Source: Kaistella antarctica (GTDB lineage Bacteria; Bacteroidota; Bacteroidia; Flavobacteriales; Weeksellaceae). Taken from it: a stretch of 64,000 bases of DNA. Position numbers and translations under genes: made by a program. The first letter of the stretch is position 1; each line of letters opens with the position of its first letter. Below the pieces are notes generated by a model. That model worked only from the letters and a program-made list of their open reading frames with translations, ran no database searches and was not told the origin of the DNA. Shown one piece after another: positions 8,320-17,417 of the stretch. Location of the stretch: NCBI RefSeq assembly GCF_900109615.1, contig NZ_FOIX01000004.1, positions 310,001 to 374,000 of the forward strand. Direction: 5' to 3'.

Positions 8320-9464
8320 AATCTAGCGCTACTTGGGATATTAACTACTCTGTCTACGAGCCATTTGCTGTTTTCGAGACCATCATTCTGACAATTTTCG
8401 AACATGGGCAAACTCGACATCAAATCCCAGATTGGTCTAGTCATTACTCCATTTGCATTAGTTTTCGTCAAGAATTCGTCTCTTTCCATTTCATCGGGCA
8501 AGATAAGTGCATTTAACCAATGGTTTGCTGTACTATCTGTACATTCTGTGACAAAATGATAAGGGGTTTCTAAAAAAAAGGATTTATATTTCTCGGCAAG
8601 TTCTCTTTTATTTATTAAAATTTTATTTAATTGCTCTAATTGTGCACATGCTAAGGCAGCATTAAGGTTAGGCATTCTGTAATTATAGCCAATTTCGTCA
8701 TGACTGAATTTCCAGGGATGCGGAATTTTTGCTTGTGTTGTCAAATGTTTTGCTCTCTTGGCAAGTTCCTCATCATCGGTGATTAGCGCTCCACCACCAC
8801 CACAAGTAATGGTTTTGTTGCCGTTGAAACTAAAAATACCTATTTTTCCGAAAGTTCCGGTATGTTCACCTTTATAAAAGCTTCCTAAAGATTCTGCAGC
8901 ATCTTCTATCAAGAAGATATTCCACTTTTTACAAATCTCCGCTAATTCTTCAATTCTAAGTGGAAATCCGAAGGTATGCATTGGAACACAGGCTGCTATT
9001 TTTTTTCCAGTGGACTTGTTATACGTAAAACCATCCGCTCTTATTTCGCCAAAATTTTCGAGAAATGTCCTTAAAGAGTTGGGAGACATTCCCATCGTAT
9101 CTTTATCAACATCAACAAATACGCACTTTGCACCGATGTAACTAATCGCATTTGCGGTGGCGATAAAGGTAAGCGCTTGGGATAGCACTTCGTCTTCAGA
9201 CTTAACTCCAGCTAAAATTAATGCGATGTGAAGCGTATTGGTCCCATTGACACAAGCAATGGCAAACTTGGCGCCAGTATATGCGGCAAAATCTTCTTCA
9301 AATTTATTTACAAAAGCACCAACAGAAGAAACAAAAGTAGAATCAATCGTTTCGTTCAGATATTTTTTTTCATTGCCTCCAAAATAGGGAGCATGCAGCG
9401 GAATAAAATCTTTGGTTCGGAACACCTCTTGGATAAATGCAATAGTTTGGTCAGTGATATCCAT
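8316..9464 (-). CDS. legC: LegC-like PLP-dependent NDP-sugar 4-aminotransferase (DegT/DnrJ/EryC1 family)
   Basis: Transfers an amino group to the 4-keto sugar made by LegB. The 382-aa fold-type I aminotransferase shows the family blocks FVSSVGAFVNKFEEDFAAYT, IEDAAESLGSFYKG (PLP-ring Asp and pocket), and FSFNGNKTITCGGGG, where the Lys of GNK should be the Schiff-base lysine. The sequence ends NIPSSARL. The N-terminal extension before the core (TIAFIQEVFRTKDFIPLHAP) is characteristic of the LegC branch as opposed to PglE. It lies 4 bp after legB and overlaps legH. A second enzyme of the same superfamily is at 15927-17057. Confidence 0.88.
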   Translation of the reverse strand: MDITDQTIAFIQEVFRTKDFIPLHAPYFGGNEKKYLNETIDSTFVSSVGAFVNKFEEDFAAYTGAKFAIACVNGTNTLHIALILAGVKSEDEVLSQALTFIATANAISYIGAKCVFVDVDKDTMGMSPNSLRTFLENFGEIRADGFTYNKSTGKKIAACVPMHTFGFPLRIEELAEICKKWNIFLIEDAAESLGSFYKGEHTGTFGKIGIFSFNGNKTITCGGGGALITDDEELAKRAKHLTTQAKIPHPWKFSHDEIGYNYRMPNLNAALACAQLEQLNKILINKRELAEKYKSFFLETPYHFVTECTDSTANHWLNALILPDEMERDEFLTKTNANGVMTRPIWDLMSSLPMFENCQNDGLENSKWLVDRVVNIPSSARL

Positions 9465-9468
9465 AACT

Positions 9469-10656
9469 TTACATTTTAGAATCTAAATATTTTCCTGTTT
9501 CTTTATGTCCAAAATCTGGAATCATCTTGAAGAAGATATCCACGATTTCTTGTTTATCCCATTTTCGGGCTGCTCTTAGATTACCAATGGTTGTTTCAAA
9601 TAAGTTAAGTTTCTCTTCCTCAATATTTAACTCATTTTTTATAATTCCCAAGCTTTGGAAACGATCCATATCTAAAGTTTCACTCTCTGTATAAAATTCC
9701 TCAAAATCCTTTTCTCCTGTAGTATCACTTGCTGTAAAAAGACAAGGCCATTTTCCTAGTTGAGGTAAAGTGTCGATTAAAAACCTGGCTTGTGCCTCAT
9801 CTTTACAAAGATAAGGTTCATACCCTACTTCCTTAAGATATTTTACTGCAATTTCTGCAAAGGTAACCAAATGTAAATTTTCACTTAATTTTGGAAAAAA
9901 AACGTCTCTATTTTCACCAAAGATGCACGACATTAAACATAATTCTCCTGATTCCTTCGGAGTTACAAAATAACGTTTAATATCATTGGGCGCGACAATC
10001 GGTTGCTTTTTTTCGATCCGCTTATTAAAACCATGCAACAACGAACCATCTGAAAACGCAACATTTGCGAAACGTGCGGTGGATATTTCTATTTCTCTAC
10101 TTTTTCGCATCAGAAACATTTCCATAATACGTTTAGACGCACCCATCATATTTACAGGATTTGCTGCTTTGTCTGTGGATACACAGAAATATTTCTTAAC
10201 CCCTTTATTGATAGATTGCTGCAATGTTTTATCAGTGTTGAAAACATTTACATCGATCATACGCATTAAAGTGTAGGGATCTTTTTCACTTCTTACGTGT
10301 TTTAAAGCAGAAAGGTTCAAGACATAATCAAACTCACCGTCAGCTTCCCAAAACGCCTCATATTCTAAAGATCCAATGTCTAAAGCGAATGTCTGAAAAT
10401 CGCCCTTAATATAACCGAAAGAGCTACGAATATCCCGGACCAACTCCACCATATTATTTTCACTGATGTCAACAACATGAAGTTTTTTAGGATTGCGCTT
10501 AAATATTTCTTTGGTCGTTGCGGCGCCTATAGAGCCTGCTCCCCCAATAACAAGAAATGAAGAGGAAGAAATGATTTCCTGTAGTTTTTTTTCGTGCTTA
10601 AAAATATCTTCTTGAAATAATTCCTTGGTTCTACCGATGAGATTGAGAATATTCAT
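9469..10656 (-). CDS. legB: LegB-like soluble NDP-GlcNAc 4,6-dehydratase (extended SDR)
   Basis: Removes water from an NDP-N-acetylhexosamine to give the 6-deoxy-4-keto sugar that starts the legionaminic acid branch. It is 395 aa and lacks membrane helices, unlike the PglF-like protein at 13872-15812. Seen: Rossmann motif VIGGAGSIGAATTKE, the SALKHVRSEKDP block, CVSTDKAANPVNMMGASKR, and RYFVTPKESGELCL. The usual SDR YxxxK appears as MxxxK, the known pattern of PglF/CapD-type dehydratases, in which the S-T-D-K loop does the catalysis. It is the first leg gene after wzc, with a 9-bp gap. PtmE nearby suggests GDP-GlcNAc as substrate. Confidence 0.86.
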   Translation of the reverse strand: MNILNLIGRTKELFQEDIFKHEKKLQEIISSSSFLVIGGAGSIGAATTKEIFKRNPKKLHVVDISENNMVELVRDIRSSFGYIKGDFQTFALDIGSLEYEAFWEADGEFDYVLNLSALKHVRSEKDPYTLMRMIDVNVFNTDKTLQQSINKGVKKYFCVSTDKAANPVNMMGASKRIMEMFLMRKSREIEISTARFANVAFSDGSLLHGFNKRIEKKQPIVAPNDIKRYFVTPKESGELCLMSCIFGENRDVFFPKLSENLHLVTFAEIAVKYLKEVGYEPYLCKDEAQARFLIDTLPQLGKWPCLFTASDTTGEKDFEEFYTESETLDMDRFQSLGIIKNELNIEEEKLNLFETTIGNLRAARKWDKQEIVDIFFKMIPDFGHKETGKYLDSKM

Positions 10657-10665
10657 TATGATACT

Positions 10666-13023
10666 TTAAAATTTATCCTTTAATTTTTGAAAAAAGCTCT
10701 TTTCTTCAGCAGCATAACCATATCCATATCGATTGCCGTATCCGAAGTTATTTTTACCAACACCGTTCAAAACAAATCCTACATTTTTAATTTTCTTTGC
10801 ATTCACTTGTTTGTTGGCAAATTCAATCAATGGATTTTCGGTAAATTCAGATCGTAACACATATAAGGTAGCATCTGCCATTTGAGAGATTAAGAAAGTG
10901 TCTGTTACTAACAATAAAGGTGCAGTATCCATTATAATATAATCGTACTTAGACTTCAGTTCGTTTATCAACACTTCATACCGTCCGTTCGATAACAAAT
11001 CAGCTGGATTTGGCGGGATGCTTCCAGAATAAATGACATCACAATGAGGATTAAGAAATGATAAGTGAAGTATATCTTCTATCTGAACACTCTCATCATA
11101 TAGATATTCTGATAATCCTACTGATCTTTTTTTACTAGTATCGTAACGCTGTAATTGCGGATTTCTAATATCTGATCCGATGATTAATACCTTTCTAGAA
11201 ATGTTAGCTAAGGTAAGTCCTAAATTGACAGATACAAAGGTTTTACCTTCTCCTTTTATGGTAGAAGTTACAAAGATTATTTTACTAGTTGATTTCTTTG
11301 GCAACATGTAATTCATGTTGGTAATAAGGATCCTGAATGCCTCAGCCATTGACGATAAATCATTGTGTGAAACTATATCAGCATCTCCCCTAGCAATTTT
11401 CGGCAATTCACCAATAACTGAAATTGTTGATAGTTTCTCAACATCTTTCTTATTACGAATTTTGTTATTAAGTAGTTCCTTTACGTAGATGTAAGAAAAA
11501 GGAAGTGCCAGACCCAAAAACATTGATGCCAATAGAGTCATTAACTTTTTCGGAGAAACTGGTCGGTCTGAACTAAATGCATAATCTACAATTTTTGCTT
11601 TAGGTGCCGTGACTGCTAAAGCAATAGCGGTTTCTTCTCTCTTCTGAAGCAACAACAGATACAAACTTTCTTTAATTTGCTGCTGTCTTTCAATACTTCT
11701 AAATAATTTTTCCTGAGCCGGGATTTTAACAATTTTAGAATTAACAATATTTTCTTTCTGTTGTAGCTGATTTCTTGTTAACACTAGAGCGTCTCTGTTT
11801 TTGGTGAGACCATCTGTGATCGATCTTCTTAAAATATTAATCTGCTTAGTAAGATCTTCTACGAGTGGATTTTGCGTGGTTGCATTTTCTAAAAGTCTGT
11901 TTCTCTCTAGAACTAACTGATTATAAGTTACGATATTTGACCCAGCAGTCTGATTGCTTAAACCAATATTGGAAGGAAGAGTTTGTCCCATTCCCTGTTT
12001 AGAAAGATATCCCGCAAGATCGTTCGTTAGTTGTAACTGAGTTTCAATATCAAGGAGAGCGGAACGGGCACTGGCAGAAGAATTTAAATTGATCGATGCC
12101 TCTGCTGCTAGATCAGTAATTTTATTAGCCACCTTAAAACGCTCTTTCTGACCTTCGACTTCGCCTAACTCATTTGCTATAATAGATACTCTGTCATCAA
12201 TGAATGTTTTTGTTTTCATCGATTCCGAATTTTTATCATTAATTGCATCCGCGTTATACACTTCTACCAGCTTATTGATAATATTCTTAGCCTTTATCCT
12301 GTTTGCATAATTCATTGAAAGCTCAATGACTGTTGCATCTTTGTTAACAAGCTTAATATTAATTATTTTTTGAAACGAACTCACGGCAGCTTCCGTAGAG
12401 CTATAGCCTAAAGTCAGATCTTCTAATTTTTCTTCCTTCTTAGAAATGAAGTCAGGATTTTTTTGAATGATTATATTAGCGAAGGGTAGATTAACTGTTC
12501 TATTATACGAAGTGATGATTGGAGCTTTGAAATTTGCTGAAGTCAAAGTGATTTTATCATTATTAATAACTACTTCAATAGGAAAAATAGGATCTTCAAA
12601 TAATTTCTCATTAATTACCTGAATTTTCAAAGGAGAAGTTTCCTTATAGAGTTCTTTGTCTTTCAATCCGTCTTTTGCAGAAACACTGGTCTGTAAACCT
12701 AACCTCACAACTACTTCACGCATCATTTTTTTTGATTTCAATAACTCTACTTCATTTTCTATGCTGTTCGTCCCCATAGAATTAAGACCGGATAGATCAG
12801 ATAAAACCGCAAATTCTCCACCAGCTTTTTTGGCATCTGTGATCAAAATAGTGGATTTTATATTGTATACAGATTGAGTTTTTTTGAAATATAGAAATGC
12901 TAACGCAATTGATAAGAAAAGTGCTATTACAAACCACAGCCAGCGATGCAAATAAGGTTTAATAATTTCATTAAGACTAACACTTTTAGAAGTTTCCACT
13001 TCTGCACTTGAGATTTGGCTCAT
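10666..13023 (-). CDS. wzc: Wzc-like polysaccharide co-polymerase with C-terminal BY-kinase domain
   Basis: Inner-membrane protein of 785 aa that controls polymer length and export with Wza. Layout: cytosolic N-terminus, first TM helix ([18 protein letters not shown], about residues 30-47), Wzz/chain-length domain with long coiled-coil helices (about 260-460), second TM ([20 protein letters not shown], about 520), then the kinase. The kinase has Walker A GEGKT (about 591-595), Walker A' IIGSDIRNP and Walker [12 protein letters not shown]. The tail is a Tyr cluster ([15 protein letters not shown]), the expected autophosphorylation site. I take the ATG at 13021-13023; a TTG at 13081-13083 would overlap wza by about 40 bp. 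It lies 19 bp after wza. Confidence 0.92.
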   Translation of the reverse strand: MSQISSAEVETSKSVSLNEIIKPYLHRWLWFVIALFLSIALAFLYFKKTQSVYNIKSTILITDAKKAGGEFAVLSDLSGLNSMGTNSIENEVELLKSKKMMREVVVRLGLQTSVSAKDGLKDKELYKETSPLKIQVINEKLFEDPIFPIEVVINNDKITLTSANFKAPIITSYNRTVNLPFANIIIQKNPDFISKKEEKLEDLTLGYSSTEAAVSSFQKIINIKLVNKDATVIELSMNYANRIKAKNIINKLVEVYNADAINDKNSESMKTKTFIDDRVSIIANELGEVEGQKERFKVANKITDLAAEASINLNSSASARSALLDIETQLQLTNDLAGYLSKQGMGQTLPSNIGLSNQTAGSNIVTYNQLVLERNRLLENATTQNPLVEDLTKQINILRRSITDGLTKNRDALVLTRNQLQQKENIVNSKIVKIPAQEKLFRSIERQQQIKESLYLLLLQKREETAIALAVTAPKAKIVDYAFSSDRPVSPKKLMTLLASMFLGLALPFSYIYVKELLNNKIRNKKDVEKLSTISVIGELPKIARGDADIVSHNDLSSMAEAFRILITNMNYMLPKKSTSKIIFVTSTIKGEGKTFVSVNLGLTLANISRKVLIIGSDIRNPQLQRYDTSKKRSVGLSEYLYDESVQIEDILHLSFLNPHCDVIYSGSIPPNPADLLSNGRYEVLINELKSKYDYIIMDTAPLLLVTDTFLISQMADATLYVLRSEFTENPLIEFANKQVNAKKIKNVGFVLNGVGKNNFGYGNRYGYGYAAEEKSFFQKLKDKF

Positions 13024-13042
13024 CGATAATATTATGAAAAAG

Positions 13043-13828
13043 TTATTTTTTGAAAATCGTAATGAAGATTCCTGCAAGCCCAATTATAGTACCCGCAATG
13101 GCGATATAAATACCGGTGTTAGGATCTTGTCTCGAAATTTTTTCCTTAGTTTCATTTGAAGAAACATAAATTACATCACCTTGTTTTAAAGTAAAAAAAG
13201 GAGAATTGATAAATTCTGAATCCATTAAATTGATACGCTCTTTCGTAATGTTTCCATTTTCGTTACGCACTAATAAAATATTATCTCTTTTACCGTATAT
13301 AGACAAATCACCTGCAAGTCCAATTGCATTTAATAGAGTTGTTTGTGCCTCTGGAATAGAATATTGTCCTGGTCTGTTTACCTCACCCAGTATCGTTACC
13401 TTAAAGTTAGCTAATGTAACAGTAATAGTCGGATTTTTAACATACGCCGAAACTCTATTATGCAACTCACTCTTCAAATCTTCCAATGTTTTACCACTGG
13501 TACTAATGTTACCTATAACAGGAAATGAAAGATAGCCCTCCGAATCAACGAGATAAACCTTTTCTGCATTTGGGGTTGAAACAGAAGTTGGCAACTGATT
13601 ATTGTAGTAATTTTGATTAAAGGGACGAACGACCTCCATATTCTGTGCAGTAACAAAAATAATTAAGCGGTCACCTTTTTGAATGGTGGAAGGAGTTTGT
13701 AATGCAACATCGGTTGCTATTTGCTCCACATTTTGCATATAATTAATCTTACTTGTTTTATCGACTGTCTTACAAGACGTTAGCAAAGTAAGCCAAATCA
13801 CGAGTAATACAATAATTTTTACTTTCAT
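13043..13828 (-). CDS. wza: Wza-like polysaccharide export outer-membrane lipoprotein
   Basis: Forms the outer-membrane exit channel for the glycan. The 261-aa precursor has a lipoprotein signal peptide with lipobox LTSC at residues 16-19, so mature Cys19 should be lipidated. A Poly_export domain follows ([15 protein letters not shown] to [16 protein letters not shown]), then an SLBB domain ([25 protein letters not shown]). The protein ends in a hydrophobic helix ([21 protein letters not shown]) with a short basic tail, the membrane-spanning part expected of short Wza forms. It has its own promoter-like sequence just upstream and precedes wzc. Confidence 0.92.
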   Translation of the reverse strand: MKVKIIVLLVIWLTLLTSCKTVDKTSKINYMQNVEQIATDVALQTPSTIQKGDRLIIFVTAQNMEVVRPFNQNYYNNQLPTSVSTPNAEKVYLVDSEGYLSFPVIGNISTSGKTLEDLKSELHNRVSAYVKNPTITVTLANFKVTILGEVNRPGQYSIPEAQTTLLNAIGLAGDLSIYGKRDNILLVRNENGNITKERINLMDSEFINSPFFTLKQGDVIYVSSNETKEKISRQDPNTGIYIAIAGTIIGLAGIFITIFKK

Positions 13829-13853
13829 TATTACTTTTTAATTTCAGATTTTG

Positions 13854-13884
13854 CAAATATACAATTCTATTCTAGCAGTCCAAA
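13854..13884 (-). promoter_or_regulatory. Bacteroidota-type promoter upstream of wza
   Basis: On the minus strand a perfect -7 box TATATTTG (13854-13861) is preceded, 19 bp upstream, by a -33 TTTG (13881-13884). This is the consensus spacing for the Bacteroidota housekeeping sigma factor. Transcription would begin about 20 nt before the wza ATG. The -33 element overlaps the last codons of the upstream dehydratase gene, so it is an internal operon promoter that could uncouple wza-wzc-leg expression from pglF/pglE. Confidence 0.6.
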
Positions 13885-15812
13885 ATTTCATAGATGGAAT
13901 TATTGCTTTTAAATTCTGGCACTATCTGTTTTAAAATTTTCACCACTTCTATTTTTTCTCTACGTATGGCAGCTTTGGTAATTTGGTTACAATATCCCTC
14001 GATGTCCTGGAAGTCCATAATCGGATCCTTAGAAATCAGTATTTTCTCATGATGCGTCGGCATTGTTTTCGCATCATCACTTAGTAATTCTTCGTACAGT
14101 TTCTCTCCTGGTCTTAAACCGGTGTAAATAATTTTAATATCGACATTCGGTTCAAACCCAGAAAGCTTGATCATCCGATGCGCCAAATCCACGATCTTTA
14201 CAGGTTGTCCCATGTCAAAAACAAAGATCTCTCCACCTTTACCCATGGCTCCTGCTTCTAAAACCAAATCACAGGCTTCGGGAATGGTCATGAAATAACG
14301 CGTAATATCGGGATGGGTAATGGTTACCGGTCCACCGCTTTCAATTTGCTTTTTGAAGTGTGGAATTACAGAACCGTTAGAGCCCAATACGTTTCCGAAA
14401 CGGGTCGTAATAAATTTGGTTGCATTATTTTCTGTATTCTGCAAAGCTTGTACAAAAAGTTCTGCAGTTCGCTTAGACGCTCCCATTACATTAGTCGGTT
14501 TCACTGCTTTATCGGTAGAGACCATTACAAAACGGTTCACTTTATACCAGGAAGCTAAGGTCGCCAGATTTTTCGTTCCCAATATATTGACCAAAATGGC
14601 TTCGTGTGGATTTTCTTCAATTAAAGGAACGTGTTTGTAAGCAGCGGCATGATACACCACCGAAAAATGATATTTTTTAAATAAAGGTTCAATACGATGT
14701 CTGTTAGAAATATCAGCTAAAACGAATTTAAAAGTAATCAGCGGGAAAGCCGCGCGCATTTCTATTTCGATATCGTAAAGAGGAGTTTCTGCCTGATCCA
14801 AAACGACAATTAATGAGGGTTGAAATAGAGCAACCTGACGCACAATTTCACTACCGATTGAACCTGCCCCACCTGTAATTAAAATCGATTTCTCGAAATG
14901 TCTTTGTTTCACATCGACGTTTTCCATTTTAATGGGCTTGCGGTTCAGTAGATCTTCAATTTGCAAGGTTTTAATCGTTGCTTCCTGATCGTTACTTTGA
15001 AGTTTCTGCAAAGAAGGCGCTTTGAAAATCTGTAAATCTTTTTCTAGGAATAAAGTAACCCAGTTATTGATCTCGTCTTTGGTCATCAATTCCTGTAACA
15101 AAAGAACTCCATCGATTTTCAAATCTTCCTTATTGTTTCTTGCGATTTTTTCTTTGGTATAAATATGCTTTCCGAGCAAGCTTGCTCTCTTTGAATCATG
15201 ACGCTGCGTAAGAAATCCCACGACGTGATAAGGTAGTTCAGGATTATCGCTAATGGCACGGGCCATGGCAACTGACTGCTCATCGATTCCTAAAACCAAT
15301 ATTCTTTTGCGAAGTGTATTGCGGCGAACCTCTCGGGCAAAGTGAAAAAATTCTTTTACAAACAATCTGAAAAGAAACATCAGCATAAAAGAAGCTGCAA
15401 AGAAAATTACCAAAAACGGCACCGACATATAAATCATGCGCTCACCTGTGGTAAAATAGTAGGAAAAACTTATGAGGGCAACTGCTACAGTTGTGCTGAA
15501 GGTGGCCAGAAATAATTTAAATAAATCGATAAAGGTAGAATGGCGAATAATTCCGGCGTAGGTGCGAAACAGGAACATGAAAATTACGCTCAGGCATAAA
15601 ATGAGTAAAAACACTGGAATGCCTTTATGAAAAACACGGGTATTATTATAACTCAGTTTCTCGATAAGATAACATGAAAAATAGATGGATATCGCTATAA
15701 AAAGAATATCGATAAATAGAATAACCCAACGAGGTAAATATCTGACATCAGAAATGCCCATTAAGTTATCACCGCTATAAATCCTCTTCTTCAAACCTCT
15801 ACGAACACTCAT
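13872..15812 (-). CDS. pglF: Membrane-bound nucleotide-sugar 4,6-dehydratase, PglF/CapD/WbpM family
   Basis: Converts UDP-GlcNAc to the UDP-4-keto-6-deoxy sugar at the inner membrane. The 646 aa match the long form of the family. Four TM helices lie in residues 25-150. A Rossmann-like CoA-binding domain follows (RILVLGIDEQSVAMARAIS), then a catalytic extended-SDR domain from about 310 (ILITGGAGSIGSEIVRQ). The active-site blocks are FVMVSTDKAVKPTNVMGASKR and ITRYFMTIPEACDLV. The usual SDR tyrosine is Met (MGASK), as known for PglF. The upstream PglE-like aminotransferase is the natural next enzyme. PglD-like and PglC-like genes occur separately at 53710-56667. Confidence 0.9.
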   Translation of the reverse strand: MSVRRGLKKRIYSGDNLMGISDVRYLPRWVILFIDILFIAISIYFSCYLIEKLSYNNTRVFHKGIPVFLLILCLSVIFMFLFRTYAGIIRHSTFIDLFKLFLATFSTTVAVALISFSYYFTTGERMIYMSVPFLVIFFAASFMLMFLFRLFVKEFFHFAREVRRNTLRKRILVLGIDEQSVAMARAISDNPELPYHVVGFLTQRHDSKRASLLGKHIYTKEKIARNNKEDLKIDGVLLLQELMTKDEINNWVTLFLEKDLQIFKAPSLQKLQSNDQEATIKTLQIEDLLNRKPIKMENVDVKQRHFEKSILITGGAGSIGSEIVRQVALFQPSLIVVLDQAETPLYDIEIEMRAAFPLITFKFVLADISNRHRIEPLFKKYHFSVVYHAAAYKHVPLIEENPHEAILVNILGTKNLATLASWYKVNRFVMVSTDKAVKPTNVMGASKRTAELFVQALQNTENNATKFITTRFGNVLGSNGSVIPHFKKQIESGGPVTITHPDITRYFMTIPEACDLVLEAGAMGKGGEIFVFDMGQPVKIVDLAHRMIKLSGFEPNVDIKIIYTGLRPGEKLYEELLSDDAKTMPTHHEKILISKDPIMDFQDIEGYCNQITKAAIRREKIEVVKILKQIVPEFKSNNSIYEILDC

Positions 15813-15887
15813 CTTCTACTAAAATTGGTTAAAATGAATACTCTTGTAACTTCTCTTTAAATTCATTTCAGATTACTTTAGTTTTGG

Positions 15888-15895
15888 CAAATTTA
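15888..15895 (-). promoter_or_regulatory. Putative -7 box upstream of the pglF-like gene
   Basis: A minus-strand TAAATTTG matches TAnnTTTG about 75 nt before the pglF ATG. No clear -33 TTG sits at the right distance, so this is a weaker call. Confidence 0.4.
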
Positions 15896-15926
15896 CGAAT
15901 ATAATACGTGATATTAGGAAAATTAG

Positions 15927-17057
15927 TTATTGAATTATTTCATCAAAAACTAATTTAATACGCTCTCTATCATCATCAGTTAAATTAGAACCTGATGGCA
16001 GACACAAGCCATTATTAAATAATTTCTCGGATAAATTAGACCCAAAGTGAGGTGCAGTTTTGAAAACGGGTTGTAAATGCATCGGTTTCCAGATAGGGCG
16101 GCTTTCAATATTCTCTTTTGCGAATTTCTGAATGAGTTGCGATTTAGTAATACCAGCTTTGGGATGCAGGCGGACAATACTCAACCAGTGGTTAGAGTAA
16201 TAGCCGGAATTAGGTTCCTCATGCAAAGTGAAACCTAGATGATCCTGAAATAATTCTTTATAAAACTGGTGATTAGCGCGACGCTGATTTACCCGCTCTA
16301 GCAATACTTCCATTTGGCCTCTTCCTATTCCTGCACAAATGTTGCTCATGCGGTAGTTGTATCCAATTTTGGTGTGTTCATAATGTGGAGCATCATCTTT
16401 TGCCTGTGTTGACAAAAAGACTGCTTTTTTCTTAAATTCTTTATGTTTCAAAATCAATGCGCCACCACCCGAGGTGGTTATAATTTTATTTCCATTAAAA
16501 CTGAGGACTCCCAAATCACCGAAGGTGCCACATTTCTGACCTTTGTAGGTGCTACCTAAAGCCTCAGCGCTATCCTCTATAACTGGAATATCATATCTTT
16601 TTGAAAGTTCATTGATCTCATCTGCCTTGTAAGGCATCCCGTATAAACTAACCGCGATAATCGCCTTGGGTTTTTTACCTTTCGAGATTCCAAACTTGAT
16701 GGCATCTTCCACTGCGTTTGGACAAAGATTCCAAGTGTCTTGTTCACTATCTACAAAAATGGGATGAGCGCCGAGATATACAATAGGATTAGCTGAAGCT
16801 GAAAAAGTAAGACTTTGACAAATGACATAGTCACCGGCTTCTACATCTAATAGCACGAGAGCCAAATGTATGGCAGCTGTTCCAGAACTTAAGGCTGCAA
16901 CATGAATATCTTCTTCTAAGAATTTTTGTATATCGTGCTCCAGACCATTTACATTGGGTCCGAGGGGTGCAATCCAGTTCTCTGCAAAAGCCTGCTCAAT
17001 ATATTTCATTTCGCCTCCACCCATGTGCGGATTCGAAAGCCATATTTTTTTATTCAT
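15927..17057 (-). CDS. pglE: PglE-like NDP-4-keto-sugar aminotransferase (DegT/DnrJ/EryC1 family)
   Basis: PLP enzyme of 376 aa predicted to aminate the 4-keto sugar produced by the neighbouring PglF-like dehydratase. The N-terminus IWLSNPHMGGGEMKYIEQAF is typical of the PglE/aminotransferase branch that makes UDP-4-amino sugars for initiating transferases. Seen: ALSSGTAAIHLALVLL (cofactor phosphate loop), VIEDSAEALGSTYKG, and LSFNGNKIITTSGGG with the expected Schiff-base Lys in GNK. The start is the ATG at 17055-17057. It lies 114 bp upstream of pglF, with a possible promoter in between. It is the first gene of the leftward operon and is preceded by a 350-bp leader. Confidence 0.86.
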   Translation of the reverse strand: MNKKIWLSNPHMGGGEMKYIEQAFAENWIAPLGPNVNGLEHDIQKFLEEDIHVAALSSGTAAIHLALVLLDVEAGDYVICQSLTFSASANPIVYLGAHPIFVDSEQDTWNLCPNAVEDAIKFGISKGKKPKAIIAVSLYGMPYKADEINELSKRYDIPVIEDSAEALGSTYKGQKCGTFGDLGVLSFNGNKIITTSGGGALILKHKEFKKKAVFLSTQAKDDAPHYEHTKIGYNYRMSNICAGIGRGQMEVLLERVNQRRANHQFYKELFQDHLGFTLHEEPNSGYYSNHWLSIVRLHPKAGITKSQLIQKFAKENIESRPIWKPMHLQPVFKTAPHFGSNLSEKLFNNGLCLPSGSNLTDDDRERIKLVFDEIIQ

Positions 17058-17409
17058 TCGTTTATTTTCCTATGAATTTAAAATTTTTAATTAAATCTTC
17101 TGCTTTCTTCAAATGTGTTTTTTAAATGTTTACTTTAATTATTGCTATTTAAACTACAAGTTGCCAAAGACGATTTTTAAAAGCACAAACCCAATTTTAT
17201 TTACAAAATTGGGGGCACTATAGGGTGCGTATCACGCTACACTGTGTGAGATTCTTCTAAAATAAGATTTGCCAGTATCTATATTAATATAATGATGCGT
17301 CATTCGGTTTACTTGTACAACTTCTTTTAAAACGTATTGGTAGATATAAATATTACTATTTTTTTTAGATAAAGACCTATTCTGCAAATTTAGCTAAAAA
17401 TGATTAAAA
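17058..17409. other. Intergenic leader of the glycan operon
   Basis: This 352-bp gap holds no credible reading frame. It contains the hairpin at 17190-17213 and a promoter-like pair at its right edge (17385-17417). If that promoter is real, the glycan operon would have an untranslated leader of about 320 nt with the hairpin inside it. I found no ops/JUMPstart-like element. Confidence 0.5.
17190..17213 (-). terminator. Hairpin in the operon leader, possible terminator or attenuator
   Basis: Perfect 9-bp inverted repeat CCCAATTTT/AAAATTGGG with a 6-nt loop. Read leftward, it is followed by TTTGTGCTTTT, a broken T-run. It could end transcripts from the small protein gene at 17410-17682 or act as an attenuator ahead of the pglE-like gene. 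Confidence 0.45.
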
Positions 17410-17417
17410 TTAAGCAA
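17385..17417 (-). promoter_or_regulatory. Putative promoter for the leftward glycan operon
   Basis: Minus-strand -7 TAAATTTG (17385-17392) with a TTG (17415-17417) 22 bp upstream. The -33 element lies in the last codons of the small membrane-tag gene. Start of transcription would be near 17379. Confidence 0.35.

Noticed and set aside
13024-13083. TTG start at 13083 for the Wzc-like protein
   Set aside because: It would overlap wza by about 40 bp and add 20 residues not typical of the family; the ATG at 13021-13023 is clean.
14313-14640. Two rightward frames of 81 and 106 codons inside the pglF-like gene
   Set aside because: Antisense to the conserved catalytic SDR domain; no independent support.
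17058-17409. JUMPstart/ops antitermination element before the glycan operon
   Set aside because: I looked for GGCGGTAG-like sequence on both strands and found none.
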